In this document: piece after piece, positions 13,307-21,676 of the stretch
Position numbering within the stretch: position 1 is the first letter of the stretch
Layout of the letters: each line of letters starts with the position of its first letter
Assembly (NCBI GenBank): GCA_964484305.1
Contig: CAZAEI010000003.1
Location: forward strand, 1 to 64,000
DNA from: DAOVFN01 sp964484305
GTDB taxonomy: Archaea > Aenigmatarchaeota > Aenigmatarchaeia > QMZP01
Direction of reading: 5' to 3'
DNA length: 64,000 bases
Translations under genes and position numbers: made by a program
The notes under the pieces: model-generated
Told to the model about the DNA's origin: nothing
The model's input: only the letters and a program-made list of their open reading frames with translations
The model's database searches: none

Positions 13307-14005
13307 ATGGCACAGCCCATTCCGCAGAACTACATGGCCTATGACAGGACCATCGTCGTGTTCTCCCCGGACGGGAGGCTCTTGCAGGTGGAATACGCCA
13401 GGCAGATGGTAAAGAACGGCATCACCTCCCTTGGCATTAAGCTCAAGGACGGCGTGCTCCTGGGTTCTGTCCGGACACCCTCACCCCTTGCAGTGACGCA
13501 GTCGTACAAGAAGATATATGAGATTGATGCGAGCATAGCCGCGGTCAGCGCCGGCTCCCTGGCCGATGCCAGGAACCTTATAGACCTGGCAAGGATGAAG
13601 GCACAAATCAACATGATAACCTACAGTGAACCCATATCAGTCAGTTCCCTCACAAAGGCTGTCTCAGACAGAAAGCACCTGGTCACGCAGTACGCCGGGG
13701 TCAGGCCCTATGGTGTGGGTCTCCTTATCGGTGGCGTTGACAAGGCAGGAGCCAGGCTGTTCGAGACCGAGCCCTCGGGGACCATGATAGAATGGAACGC
13801 CCAGGCCATTGGAAGGGGCGCTGACAAGGCAAGGAAGGCCCTATCAGGATGGAAAGAGGGCATGGACATCAAGTCAGGCGCCCAGCTGCTGGTGAAGGCC
13901 CTTAAGGCAGGCGAGAAGGAGGCCAGGACCGAGAACATCGAGGCAATCTATGTCACCAGGGGCAAGATAGAGAGGGTTTCACTCAAGGAATCAAAGAAGG
14001 GCTGA
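13307..14005 (+). CDS. psmA: Proteasome subunit alpha
   Basis: Forms the outer rings of the 20S proteasome and gates substrate entry. YDRTIVVFSPDGRLLQVEYA is the alpha-subunit signature; the N-terminal gate residues MAQPIPQNYMAYDR precede it. Length 232. AGGAGGATTT gives a strong ribosome binding site for ATG 13307. It opens the archaeal proteasome-exosome superoperon, with SBDS 31 nt downstream; the beta subunit is at 20832. Confidence 0.96.
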   Translation: MAQPIPQNYMAYDRTIVVFSPDGRLLQVEYARQMVKNGITSLGIKLKDGVLLGSVRTPSPLAVTQSYKKIYEIDASIAAVSAGSLADARNLIDLARMKAQINMITYSEPISVSSLTKAVSDRKHLVTQYAGVRPYGVGLLIGGVDKAGARLFETEPSGTMIEWNAQAIGRGADKARKALSGWKEGMDIKSGAQLLVKALKAGEKEARTENIEAIYVTRGKIERVSLKESKKG

Positions 14006-14036
14006 TTCTTGGAATCTTTGTCAAGGAGTTGATACA

Positions 14037-14738
14037 ATGGTTTCTGTAGAGGATGCAGTCATAGCAAGGATTGAGAGGTCGGGCATTCATTTCGAGCTCA
14101 TGGTTGACCCTGAACTGGCCCTGGACTTCAGGGGGGGCAGGGATGTCTCCCTGGAGAATGTCCTGGCTGTCCGTGAGGTGTTCAAGGACGCCGGAAGGGG
14201 CGAGCGGGTATCCGAGGAGGAGCTCCAGAAGGCATTTCATACAACAGATATTTGGAAGATTGCTGAGGTCATAATCAGGCATGGGGATGTCCAGATAACC
14301 ACCGAGCACCGAAGGAGGCTCGTGGAGGAGAGGAGGAAGCAGATTGCCGGCATAATATCCAGACAGGGCATGGACCCCAGGACCAATCTCCCCCATCCCC
14401 CCCAGAGGATTCTCAATGCCATGGATGAGGCCAGGGTCCATGTGGACCCCTTCAGGCGGGCCCCGGACCAGGTCGAGGACATCCTCTCCAGGATACAGGA
14501 GATTCTTCCGATAAGCATGGAGAGGGTCGAGGTCGAGCTGAGGGTTCCCCTCCAGTTCGCCGGAAAGGCCAACTCGGTTATAAGGGAAATCACCCCTGTC
14601 AAGAAGGAGGAGTGGAGGCCGGATGCCTGGGTAGCCACCATAGAGATAGCCGCGGGCATGCAGTCAGAGATATACGGCAAGCTCAATGAGCTCACATCAG
14701 GCCAGGCCGAGACAAGGATGGTCAGGAAGGGCCTCTGA
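14037..14738 (+). CDS. sdo1: Ribosome maturation protein SBDS/Sdo1
   Basis: Helps release aIF6 from the 50S subunit. The three-domain protein (233 residues) shows the FYSH domain (residues ~1-85; LENVLAVREVFKDAGRGE), the helical middle domain (RRRLVEERRKQIAGIISRQ, DPRTNLPHPPQRI) and the ferredoxin-like C domain. Second gene of the exosome superoperon, its standard archaeal position. Confidence 0.95.
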   Translation: MVSVEDAVIARIERSGIHFELMVDPELALDFRGGRDVSLENVLAVREVFKDAGRGERVSEEELQKAFHTTDIWKIAEVIIRHGDVQITTEHRRRLVEERRKQIAGIISRQGMDPRTNLPHPPQRILNAMDEARVHVDPFRRAPDQVEDILSRIQEILPISMERVEVELRVPLQFAGKANSVIREITPVKKEEWRPDAWVATIEIAAGMQSEIYGKLNELTSGQAETRMVRKGL

Positions 14739-14806
14739 GCCGTTAACTATATAAACTGTGATTTTAACTTTCGAAGAACGATATGAGAGACAAGAGAGGT
14801 GTTAAC

Positions 14807-15487
14807 ATGAGCGAGATGATAAAGAACGACAGGGACTTTGTTATCCCTGGCGATGAGATAATAAACAGCATGAATTATCTTCCCGGCAGGAACTGCTTCA
14901 GGGAAGGAAATTCGATATATTCCAAGAGGATAGGGCTGGTAAGCGTGAGGGGAAGGGTGATATCCGTCATATCACTCTCCGGAGTCTATGCCCCCAGGGG
15001 AGGCGACATGGTGATAGGCAGGGTGAAGGATATCCACTCAGCCGGCTGGGTTGTGGACATCAACTCCATTGGTGAAGCCTTCCTGCCCCTCTCAGGGGTC
15101 AGGGAATTCATAGACACCACAAAGACCGACCTGTCCAAGTTCTATGCTGTGGGTGATGTGATATACGCCAAGATAGGCCATGCCAACTCCCACACCATAC
15201 ACCTTTCCATGCAGGACCCGAGGGCCAGGAAATTCAGGTCAGGCAGGATAGTGGAGATGAACCCCGCAAAGGTCCCGAGGCTTATCGGAAAGGAGGGCTC
15301 CATGATAAACGTGATAAAGGACAAATCCGGGTGCAGGATAAATGTGGGGCAGAACGGCCTGGTCTGGTTCGAGGGTGAAAAGGAAGACCTCGTGGCCGAT
15401 GCGATAAGGATTGTAGAGAGGGACGCTGCCATGGACGGCCTTACAAACAGGGTGTCCTCGATGCTTAATGGCAAGGAGTTAAGGTGA
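14807..15487 (+). CDS. rrp4: Exosome RNA-binding subunit Rrp4
   Basis: Cap of the archaeal RNA exosome. N-terminal domain (VIPGDEI), S1 domain (residues ~60-135; GDMVIGRVKDIHSAGWVVDI) and a KH domain (PRLIGKEGSMINVIKDKSGCRI) are present in order. AGAGGTG sits 5 nt before ATG 14807, which is preferred over the ATG at 14783. The Rrp41 start follows within a few nucleotides of its stop. Confidence 0.94.
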   Translation: MSEMIKNDRDFVIPGDEIINSMNYLPGRNCFREGNSIYSKRIGLVSVRGRVISVISLSGVYAPRGGDMVIGRVKDIHSAGWVVDINSIGEAFLPLSGVREFIDTTKTDLSKFYAVGDVIYAKIGHANSHTIHLSMQDPRARKFRSGRIVEMNPAKVPRLIGKEGSMINVIKDKSGCRINVGQNGLVWFEGEKEDLVADAIRIVERDAAMDGLTNRVSSMLNGKELR

Positions 15488-15492
15488 TATAT

Positions 15493-16314
15493 ATGAAGAG
15501 AAAAGACGGAAGAAAACCAGGGGATTTGAGGCCGGTAGAGATAAAGGCCGGCGTGATAGAGCAGGCCGACGGTTCGGCCATGGTCAGGATGGGCCGGACG
15601 ATTGCGATGGCTGCTGTTTACGGCCCCAGGGAGATGCACCCCAGGAGGATGCAGAAATCCGATAGGGCATTCCTCAAGACCATATACAGGATGGCCCCCT
15701 TCTCGACAACAGACAGGTGCAGACCAGGGAGGTCGAGGAGGAGCCAGGAGATATCCATGGTGACCAGGGAGGCTCTGGAGCCCGCTATCTTCCTTGAGGA
15801 GTTTCCCAAGACAGGTATATACCTGTTCATTGAGATAATACAGGCAGACGCAGGGACAAGGACAGCCGGAATCAATGCAGCGAGCGTGGCCCTGGCTGAT
15901 GCAGGCATACCCATGAGGGACCTCGTGACAGCAGTGGCTGCTGGCAAGGTAGACAATGAATACTTCCTGGACCTGGAATACAAGGAAGAGGAAGAGACAG
16001 CCGCTGACCTGCCGATTGCATACATGCCAAGGAGCAAGAAGGTAACACTGCTCCAGATGGACGGCGACCTTTCTGTAAAGGATGTCAAGGCGGTTATGCA
16101 GATGGCAATCAAGGGATGCGAGATAATGTATGAAAAACAGAAGCAGGCCCTCAGGGAGCGATGGGAGACCAGGCCCAAGGAGGCGGGGAGGGAGGCCAGA
16201 CCCGCGGAGCCTGCAAAGAAGCCCGCTGTAAAGGAGGCCAAACCCCCTCCATCCCCTAAAGGGGACAGCAGGGGCAAATCCGCAAAGTCCATTAAAACAA
16301 GGAAGAAGGAGTGA
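15493..16314 (+). CDS. rrp41: Exosome catalytic subunit Rrp41 with C-terminal extension
   Basis: RNase PH-fold subunit that degrades and tails RNA phosphorolytically. RKDGRKPGDLRPVEIKAGV, CRPGRSRRSQEISMVTREAL (phosphate and RNA-binding Arg residues) and IEIIQADAGTRTAGINAAS with the catalytic Asp are visible. The last ~45 residues are a Pro/Lys/Ala-rich tail not needed by the fold. AAGGTGAT, which overlaps the Rrp4 stop, is the ribosome binding site for ATG 15493. Confidence 0.95.
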   Translation: MKRKDGRKPGDLRPVEIKAGVIEQADGSAMVRMGRTIAMAAVYGPREMHPRRMQKSDRAFLKTIYRMAPFSTTDRCRPGRSRRSQEISMVTREALEPAIFLEEFPKTGIYLFIEIIQADAGTRTAGINAASVALADAGIPMRDLVTAVAAGKVDNEYFLDLEYKEEEETAADLPIAYMPRSKKVTLLQMDGDLSVKDVKAVMQMAIKGCEIMYEKQKQALRERWETRPKEAGREARPAEPAKKPAVKEAKPPPSPKGDSRGKSAKSIKTRKKE

Positions 16315-16319
16315 TTAAG

Positions 16320-17090
16320 ATGATACTGCAAAACCAGTACATACTGAACCTGGCCTCAAAGGGCCAGAGGATTGACAAGAGAGGACCTGACGAATACAGG
16401 AAGATAGTGGTTGAAAAGAGCCCCATAGAGAAGCCAGAGGGCTGCGCCAGGGTCACCCTGGGCGAGACCGTGGTCATGGCAGGGGTCAAGATGGGAATAG
16501 GAACTCCCTTCTCTGACAGGCCTGATGAGGGGGTCCTGATGGTGAATGCTGAATTCTCTCCCATAGCAAGCCCTGACTTCGAGAGTGGCCCTCCCAGCGA
16601 GGAGGCTGTGGAGCTGGCCAGGGTCGTGGACAGAGGAATCAGGGAGAGCCACGCAATCGACCTCAAGAAGCTCTGCATCAAGAAGGCCGAGAAGGTCTGG
16701 ATGGTGAACGTGGACATCCACATCCTGAACCACACAGGCAACCTGATAGACGCTGCTGCGCTGGCTTCCATAGCTGCGCTCTGGGAGGTCAGGATGCCCG
16801 AGCTCAAGGGTGACGAGATAAACTACGATAAGAAGACCAACAAGAAGCTGCCCATATCTTCCAAGCCCGTGCCCGTAACCTTTGCAAAGGTTGAGGGGAG
16901 CCTCTTCATGGACCCCAGCCTCGAGGAGGAAGAGGTGATGGGGGCCAGGCTCACTGTCACCACCAAGGATGACGGGAACATCGTGGCCCTCCAGAAGGGC
17001 GGCACAGCTACCCTTACGCAGGATGAGATAGAGAACGCCTTTGGCCTGGCCGAGAAGAAGGCCAGGGAGCTGAGAAGGCTTCTGAACTAG
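16320..17090 (+). CDS. rrp42: Exosome subunit Rrp42
   Basis: Non-catalytic RNase PH-like partner of Rrp41 in the hexameric exosome ring. KGQRIDKRGPDEYRKI, CARVTLGETVVMAGVKM and NHTGNLIDAAALASIAAL are typical, and the phosphorolytic residues of Rrp41 are absent as expected. GGAGTGAT ends 4 nt before ATG 16320 and overlaps the Rrp41 stop, so the two genes are translationally coupled. Confidence 0.95.
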   Translation: MILQNQYILNLASKGQRIDKRGPDEYRKIVVEKSPIEKPEGCARVTLGETVVMAGVKMGIGTPFSDRPDEGVLMVNAEFSPIASPDFESGPPSEEAVELARVVDRGIRESHAIDLKKLCIKKAEKVWMVNVDIHILNHTGNLIDAAALASIAALWEVRMPELKGDEINYDKKTNKKLPISSKPVPVTFAKVEGSLFMDPSLEEEEVMGARLTVTTKDDGNIVALQKGGTATLTQDEIENAFGLAEKKARELRRLLN

Positions 17091-17120
17091 GGCCCTGGGC
17101 TCAGGACTCAAAGTGATAAC

Positions 17121-17330
17121 ATGGGAAGGACAAAGAAGGTCGGGGTGGCAGGGAAGCACGGAAGCCGCTACGGAAGGGCAATCAGGACGAGGGTTATCAA
17201 GGCGGGTTCCCAGAAGAGGTTCCGCTGCCCGTCCTGCATGAAGCTCACCCTGAAGAGGGAGTCTGCGGGCATCTGGAGCTGCAGCAGGTGCGGTACCAAG
17301 CTTGCTGGAAAAGCATATAAGCCAGAGTAG
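17121..17330 (+). CDS. rpl37ae: Ribosomal protein eL43 (L37Ae)
   Basis: 69-residue zinc-ribbon ribosomal protein: basic N-terminus KVGVAGKHGSRYGR, then CPSC and CSRC as the zinc ligands. Its place between rrp42 and rpoP is the conserved archaeal order. GTGATAAC precedes ATG 17121. Confidence 0.95.
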   Translation: MGRTKKVGVAGKHGSRYGRAIRTRVIKAGSQKRFRCPSCMKLTLKRESAGIWSCSRCGTKLAGKAYKPE

Positions 17331-17351
17331 TTATTATAATAAGGTGGTCGC

Positions 17352-17489
17352 GTGTACAAGTGCCTGGGCTGCGGAAGGAAAATCGAGATTGATTTGAGGA
17401 CAACCAAGAAGGTTATCTGTCCGTTCTGCGGCTACAGAATTATCAAGAAGACCCGCTCCGCTGTTATAAAGAAGGTCCAGGCCAGGTAG
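17352..17489 (+). CDS. rpoP: RNA polymerase subunit P (Rpo12)
   Basis: A 45-residue protein starting with GTG: YKCLGCGRKIEIDLRTTKK then ICPFCGYRIIKKTR. CxxC...CxxC forms the zinc ribbon of RPB12/Rpo12, which holds Rpo3 and Rpo10 in the polymerase. AAGGTGG lies 4 nt upstream. It is too short for many gene finders but is in its conserved superoperon position. Confidence 0.92.
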   Translation: MYKCLGCGRKIEIDLRTTKKVICPFCGYRIIKKTRSAVIKKVQAR

Positions 17490-17495
17490 ATATTG

Positions 17496-17560
17496 CCCGG
17501 CCTTCCGAACCAGTCCAATCCTGTGCCGAGGGCACAGGCAGACAAGTTGGGTCGGAAGGA
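17496..17560 (-). repeat. Palindromic repeat, copy 2, between rpoP and pfdB
   Basis: Inverted relative to 8207-8274: CCTTCCGAACC...GGGTCGGAAGG arms with inner CCTGTGCC/GGCACAGG. Most of ~62 positions match copy 1. It fits exactly in the gap between two genes of an operon. Confidence 0.7.
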
Positions 17561-17580
17561 AAAACACCGATTGGAGGCAT

Positions 17581-17925
17581 ATGGTGGAAGAAAACCAGCA
17601 GCAGCTTCTGCAGAGTGCGGCAGTGCTCCAGCAGCAGCTCCAGAACATCATGGCCCAGAAGGAGGCCATAGGGACCCATGTGCTTGAGATAAAGAAGGCC
17701 CTTGACGAGCTCGGGAAATCCAAGGAAAGCGAGGTCTACAAGATTTCCGGGCCAATCCTGATAAAGTCCCCCAGGGCAGGTGTCCTAAAGGAGCTCAGGG
17801 AGAGGGACGAGATGTTCGACCTCCGCTTCAAATCCATGGAAAAGGAGGAGAAGCGAATCAAGTTAAGGATAGAGGAGCTGAGGGAAAGGCTGGTCAGGGG
17901 CATGAAAGAGCCTGTGGGGGGTTAG
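17581..17925 (+). CDS. pfdB: Prefoldin subunit beta
   Basis: Partner of prefoldin alpha. Two long coiled-coil helices (residues ~2-45 and ~70-108) flank the hairpin segment VYKISGPILIKSPR, the beta-subunit signature. Length 114. Lies in the superoperon after rpoP, separated from it by a palindromic repeat. Confidence 0.93.
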   Translation: MVEENQQQLLQSAAVLQQQLQNIMAQKEAIGTHVLEIKKALDELGKSKESEVYKISGPILIKSPRAGVLKELRERDEMFDLRFKSMEKEEKRIKLRIEELRERLVRGMKEPVGG

Positions 17926-17934
17926 GTGATTTCC

Positions 17935-18183
17935 ATGGACAGTGAAGAGGTCAACAGCCTGCTTCAGGAGATTATAACTGACAGGGGGGTTCCCAGGAAC
18001 ATCAAGGCATCGCTTGAGGAGTCCATCTCCATCCTTAACGGGAGTGATTCCGAGGAGGAGAAGGTAGCGTCCATAATATCCGTGCTTGACGATGCCTCGG
18101 GTGACCCGAACCTCTCCTTTCACACCAGGACCAAGATATGGAACATGGTGTCCGTTCTGGAGAGCCTGAAGCAGGGGCCCTGA
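17935..18183 (+). CDS. UPF0147 family protein
   Basis: Small all-helical protein (82 residues) of an archaea-wide family without known function: LLQEIITDRGVPRNIKASLEES and RTKIWNMVSVLESLK match it. AGGTGATT, overlapping the pfdB stop, lies 4 nt before ATG 17935. Last gene of the superoperon. Confidence 0.85.
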   Translation: MDSEEVNSLLQEIITDRGVPRNIKASLEESISILNGSDSEEEKVASIISVLDDASGDPNLSFHTRTKIWNMVSVLESLKQGP

Positions 18184-18189
18184 CTGGCA

Positions 18190-18223
18190 ATAATCAGGCC
18201 GGCAGCGCGGCCAGGCCTGAGTT
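18190..18223 (+). terminator. Hairpin closing the proteasome-exosome superoperon
   Basis: CAGGCC pairs with GGCCTG around a G/C-rich loop shortly after the UPF0147 stop. Confidence 0.4.
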
Positions 18224-18267
18224 CCCACCTCTGATTTAATTCCCTGGAATACCCAGGTATGCCTAAA

Positions 18268-18358
18268 TGCTTATAAATCTTTCAGCAATATAGTCTACAG
18301 CGCTTATGGTGTCCCAAGGGAACAACCCACACTAAAAGCATGCTGGTTGTTTCCTTGT
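18268..18358 (+). promoter_or_regulatory. sepF promoter and leader hairpin
   Basis: TATA box CTTATAAATC (~18269-18278) predicts transcription from ~18297. In the leader AAGGGAACAACC (~18316) pairs over 12 positions with GGTTGTTTCCTT (~18345), ending ~35 nt before the start codon; GAGGAGG is the ribosome binding site. Confidence 0.45.
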
Positions 18359-18394
18359 TGTGCTGTGGTGCGTTTGTGATGAGGAGGTTCTTAT

Positions 18395-18745
18395 ATGGGA
18401 CTTAGAGATATGCTTTCCAGGAAGGATGAGGAATACGATGAGTTCTCCGGCGAGGAGTACATGGAGGTCAATCTCATGGATGCCGATGAGAGGAAGATGG
18501 GCAAGCTCGGCATCAGGATAGAGAGCCTGGAGGAGTTCGCAGACACCGAAAGAATCCTCAAACAGATCAGGGAGGGTTCTGTGATATTCCTGAAGATAAA
18601 GGGCATCAGGGACAAGGACATGGGCGAGCTCAAGAGGGCAGTGGACAAGCTCAAGAAGGGTGTTGCTGCCAACAACGGCGACATAGCCGGGGTCGAGCAG
18701 GATTGGCTCATTCTCAGCCCGCACTATGCAATGATTCACAGGTAG
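18395..18745 (+). CDS. sepF: Cell division protein SepF (archaeal type)
   Basis: Membrane anchor for FtsZ in archaea. Residues ~50-116 form the SepF core (VIFLKIKGIRDKDMGELKRA, NNGDIAGVEQDWLILSP). The N-terminus MGLRDMLSRKDEEY can form the amphipathic membrane-targeting helix, followed by an acidic linker. FtsZ is encoded at 27066, not adjacent. Strong GAGGAGG site upstream. Confidence 0.88.
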   Translation: MGLRDMLSRKDEEYDEFSGEEYMEVNLMDADERKMGKLGIRIESLEEFADTERILKQIREGSVIFLKIKGIRDKDMGELKRAVDKLKKGVAANNGDIAGVEQDWLILSPHYAMIHR

Positions 18746-18834
18746 GGCCTAGGCAATAACGGCCCTGCCTGCTTTATTATAGAACAGAAATTAGAATCCC
18801 TAATTAAGTATAGATTTCTAAGCCTGGGACATTT

Positions 18835-20706
18835 CTAGTTAATCCTCACGGACTCCAGGTTCTTGGGTGCGAGGGTCTCGGCCCTGAAGGACTTATGGCA
18901 GTCCCTGGCCATCTCGAGGCACTTGGCTGCCTCGCCGTGCTGGACTATTATCCTCTCGGGCCTTGCCCTGAGCTTGTGGAGCCAGGACATGAGCTGGCTC
19001 CTGTCCGAGTGGCCCGTCAGGCCCGAGACGGTGTCAACGTTCATCTCTATCCTGATGGTCTGGGTCTTTCCCCCGTTGCCATAAATCGGGATTTCCCTCC
19101 ACCCCTTCTGTATCCTCCTTCCCAGGGTCCCCTCCCCCTGGTATCCCACAAAGAGGAGGGTGTTCTTCTTGCCCAGGGCCAGTCCCCTGAGGTATTCGAT
19201 TGCAGGACCGCCTATGAGCATGCCTGACGTGGCAATGATGACAGCCGGCTCGCCGCTGTCTATTATGCCGTCCCTCTCCTTGGGGACGACCCTCTTGAAC
19301 CTGTCATAGAGGAAGGGGTTCCTGCCCCTGTGGAAGATGTCCCTCTGCAGGTAGTGGTTGAGGTACTCGGGATAGGCTGTGTGTATGGCAGTGGCATCCC
19401 ATATCATACCCTCCATGTATATGGGGTACTGGAACTCCCTGGCAGCCAGTATGGCCATGATCTCCTGGCCACGGCCGACCGCGAAGCTCGGTATCAGGAC
19501 CTTTCCGCCCTGCTTCATTGTCATCTCAATGACCTGCATGAGCTTCTCCTCGGCCTCCCTCCTTGAGGGCAGGATATCCCTTGATGCCCCGTAGGTGGAC
19601 TCTATTATGACGGTCTCGGCCCTGGAGAAGTCAGTGAATGCGGGATCAAAGAGCCTTGAGGGCCCGAACTTCAGGTCAGCTGTGTAGAGTATGTTGTGAA
19701 GGCCCTCTCCCACATGGATGTGGGTAAGGGCAGAGCCCAGGAGGTGTCCCGCGGGCTGCAGGGTAAGCCTCATGTCGCTCGTTATGTCAGAGACCTCCCC
19801 GTAGTCAAGGGTAATGGAGTGCTTTACAGCCTTCTCCACTGCCTTCTTTGGGTAGCTCTCCTTCCCGTTCTTGTGGCAGACGTCGATGTAGTCCAGGCAG
19901 AGAAGGGTCATGAGGTCCCTGGTGGGCGCGGTGCAGTAGAGCGGCCCCTTGTATCCCTCCTCATACAGGCGGGGAATCAGGCCGCAGTGGTCCAGGTGGG
20001 CGTGTGATAAGACAATTGCGTCAATCTTGTCCAGGTCGAACTCAGGGGCCTCCACCATGGGGCCCTGGTTATTGGAAACGTCAACGCCGAAGTCAAGCAG
20101 GACATTGCTCCTCCTGGTCTGCAGGAGCGTGCATGACCTCCCGACCTGGCGGTAGCCCCCCAGGGCAGTGAACCTTATCCAGTCCCTGTTCTTGTCAAGG
20201 GGCGGCCTCTCCTCATTTATCCTGGTGCCTATCGTGTTGAGGAACTTCTTCCTGTAGCCTATCTCGCTGTGCAGGAGGTTCCGAACCGCCCTCACTATTT
20301 CAGAGTTTATGGCAGGGGCGCGCTCTATCTTGGGGAGCCAGAGGCTCTGCTCCTTTATCTTCCTGAAGGTCTCCCCACCCTTGCCTATCACAAGGCCTGG
20401 CTTCTGGGACTCTATGATGACCTTGCCCAGCTCGGGCTCGAAATAGACTGCCTTTATTCCAGCGTCCTCGGGAACGATCTTCTCTATGACCTTCTTGGCC
20501 TTCTCGGGCTCCAGGGCAATCGAGAGGTCCGGCCTCACCTCTACCCGCTTCTTGAGCTCCCTGACAATATCCCTGACAGGCCCCTCACTGTTCCTGAAGA
20601 AGTCCTTGTTCTTGGTGTATATGACTATCTCCGAGCCCTCGAACTTGACCTCGGTTATGTCAGCGTCCCTGGGCAGGTTGCTCTGGAGTTCCTTAAGAAT
20701 GCTCAT
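18835..20706 (-). CDS. aCPSF1, KH-containing beta-CASP ribonuclease
   Basis: Transcription-termination and RNA 3'-end processing nuclease of archaea. N-terminal KH-type domains (residues ~1-150; GLVIGKGGETFRKI) precede the metallo-beta-lactamase domain with HAHLDHCG, and the beta-CASP motifs follow (IESTYG, FAVGRGQE, TSGM, GHSDRSQ and VQHGEA). Length ~623 is normal. ATG 20706 is preceded by AAGGAAGAT; ATG 20748 is possible but adds a Cys-rich stub foreign to the family. Confidence 0.94.
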   Translation of the reverse strand: MSILKELQSNLPRDADITEVKFEGSEIVIYTKNKDFFRNSEGPVRDIVRELKKRVEVRPDLSIALEPEKAKKVIEKIVPEDAGIKAVYFEPELGKVIIESQKPGLVIGKGGETFRKIKEQSLWLPKIERAPAINSEIVRAVRNLLHSEIGYRKKFLNTIGTRINEERPPLDKNRDWIRFTALGGYRQVGRSCTLLQTRRSNVLLDFGVDVSNNQGPMVEAPEFDLDKIDAIVLSHAHLDHCGLIPRLYEEGYKGPLYCTAPTRDLMTLLCLDYIDVCHKNGKESYPKKAVEKAVKHSITLDYGEVSDITSDMRLTLQPAGHLLGSALTHIHVGEGLHNILYTADLKFGPSRLFDPAFTDFSRAETVIIESTYGASRDILPSRREAEEKLMQVIEMTMKQGGKVLIPSFAVGRGQEIMAILAAREFQYPIYMEGMIWDATAIHTAYPEYLNHYLQRDIFHRGRNPFLYDRFKRVVPKERDGIIDSGEPAVIIATSGMLIGGPAIEYLRGLALGKKNTLLFVGYQGEGTLGRRIQKGWREIPIYGNGGKTQTIRIEMNVDTVSGLTGHSDRSQLMSWLHKLRARPERIIVQHGEAAKCLEMARDCHKSFRAETLAPKNLESVRIN

Positions 20707-20805
20707 TTTATCTTCCTTACATCTGGTTATATCACAACAAGAGAACAATCACCACCAATCAATACGATAGCGTGTTTTTAGTGGGGATTGTTTCCTTGGA
20801 ACATA

Positions 20806-20829
20806 AGTCTGCACTGGATTGGAAGAACC
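20806..20829 (-). terminator. Hairpin after psmB
   Basis: GATTGG pairs with CCAATC around TTCTT immediately downstream of the psmB stop on the minus strand. Confidence 0.45.
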
Positions 20830-20831
20830 AA

Positions 20832-21461
20832 TCAGGCAACAAGCTTCTTTACGTCTTCGTCGCTAAGCATTTTATAGCCGCGGGAATCTATAACAACGAT
20901 ATCGATTCCGTCCCCGCCTGATGCGATGTCCCTCTTGGTGGCTGCTCTCACCGCGCGTGCCACCAGCTTCTTGGCATCCTCCACCGGCATGCCTGGCCTG
21001 AACTTGTCCTCCAGGACCCCGAAGGCCATCACAGAGCCGGAGCCTGTGGAGAAATACTCCTTCTCATCTGAAAGCCCCCCTGAGGGGTCGAGGCTGTAGA
21101 GGCAGGGCTTGCTGTCGTACCCGCCTATCACGAGCTGGACTATGTAGGGATAGAACCTCCTGGAGTAGAGTATGTTGGACACCAGCGCGGCAGCGCCCTT
21201 TACGCTGGCCTTGTCGCCCTCATTGAGTTCGAAGAGCCTGAGCTCGGCCTTGATGTATCTGACCAGGGCCTGGGCGTCCCCGACCACGCCTGCTGTGGTC
21301 ACTGCGAGCCTGTCATCGAGCTGCAGTATCTTGGGGAAGTGCTTGCTGGACACCAGGTAACCCATGGTGGCCTTCCTGTCGGCCCCGAGCACAACAGCGC
21401 CGTCGGCAATGACGCCCACGGTGGTCGTTCCTGTTTCCATCTGCTTTGGTCTCTCTGCCAT
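20832..21461 (-). CDS. psmB: Proteasome subunit beta
   Basis: Catalytic subunit of the 20S proteasome. After a 10-residue propeptide ending in METG comes TTTVGVIADGAVVLGADRKA, so autoprocessing exposes the Thr nucleophile; Lys and Asp of the active site are in ADRKAT. Length 209. TATA box CTTATAAAT about 40 nt upstream. aCPSF1 follows after a hairpin. Confidence 0.96.
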   Translation of the reverse strand: MAERPKQMETGTTTVGVIADGAVVLGADRKATMGYLVSSKHFPKILQLDDRLAVTTAGVVGDAQALVRYIKAELRLFELNEGDKASVKGAAALVSNILYSRRFYPYIVQLVIGGYDSKPCLYSLDPSGGLSDEKEYFSTGSGSVMAFGVLEDKFRPGMPVEDAKKLVARAVRAATKRDIASGGDGIDIVVIDSRGYKMLSDEDVKKLVA

Positions 21462-21676
21462 GTTATCCCTTCAGAACCAGCTTAAAGATATTGTGCAAAG
21501 GCTATTTATAAGCTTTATGGTTCCTTCCTCAACTAACTGAATATGAAGGCATTTTAAAATAAAAAATACAAGCAACGTCACTGAGAGCTTTATAAACCAT
21601 TATTGTAACTATTAAATAGTCACAAAAATATGTGAGAGCTGAAAAGAATCATGGTTACAAAGGAGGTTTGACTGCA

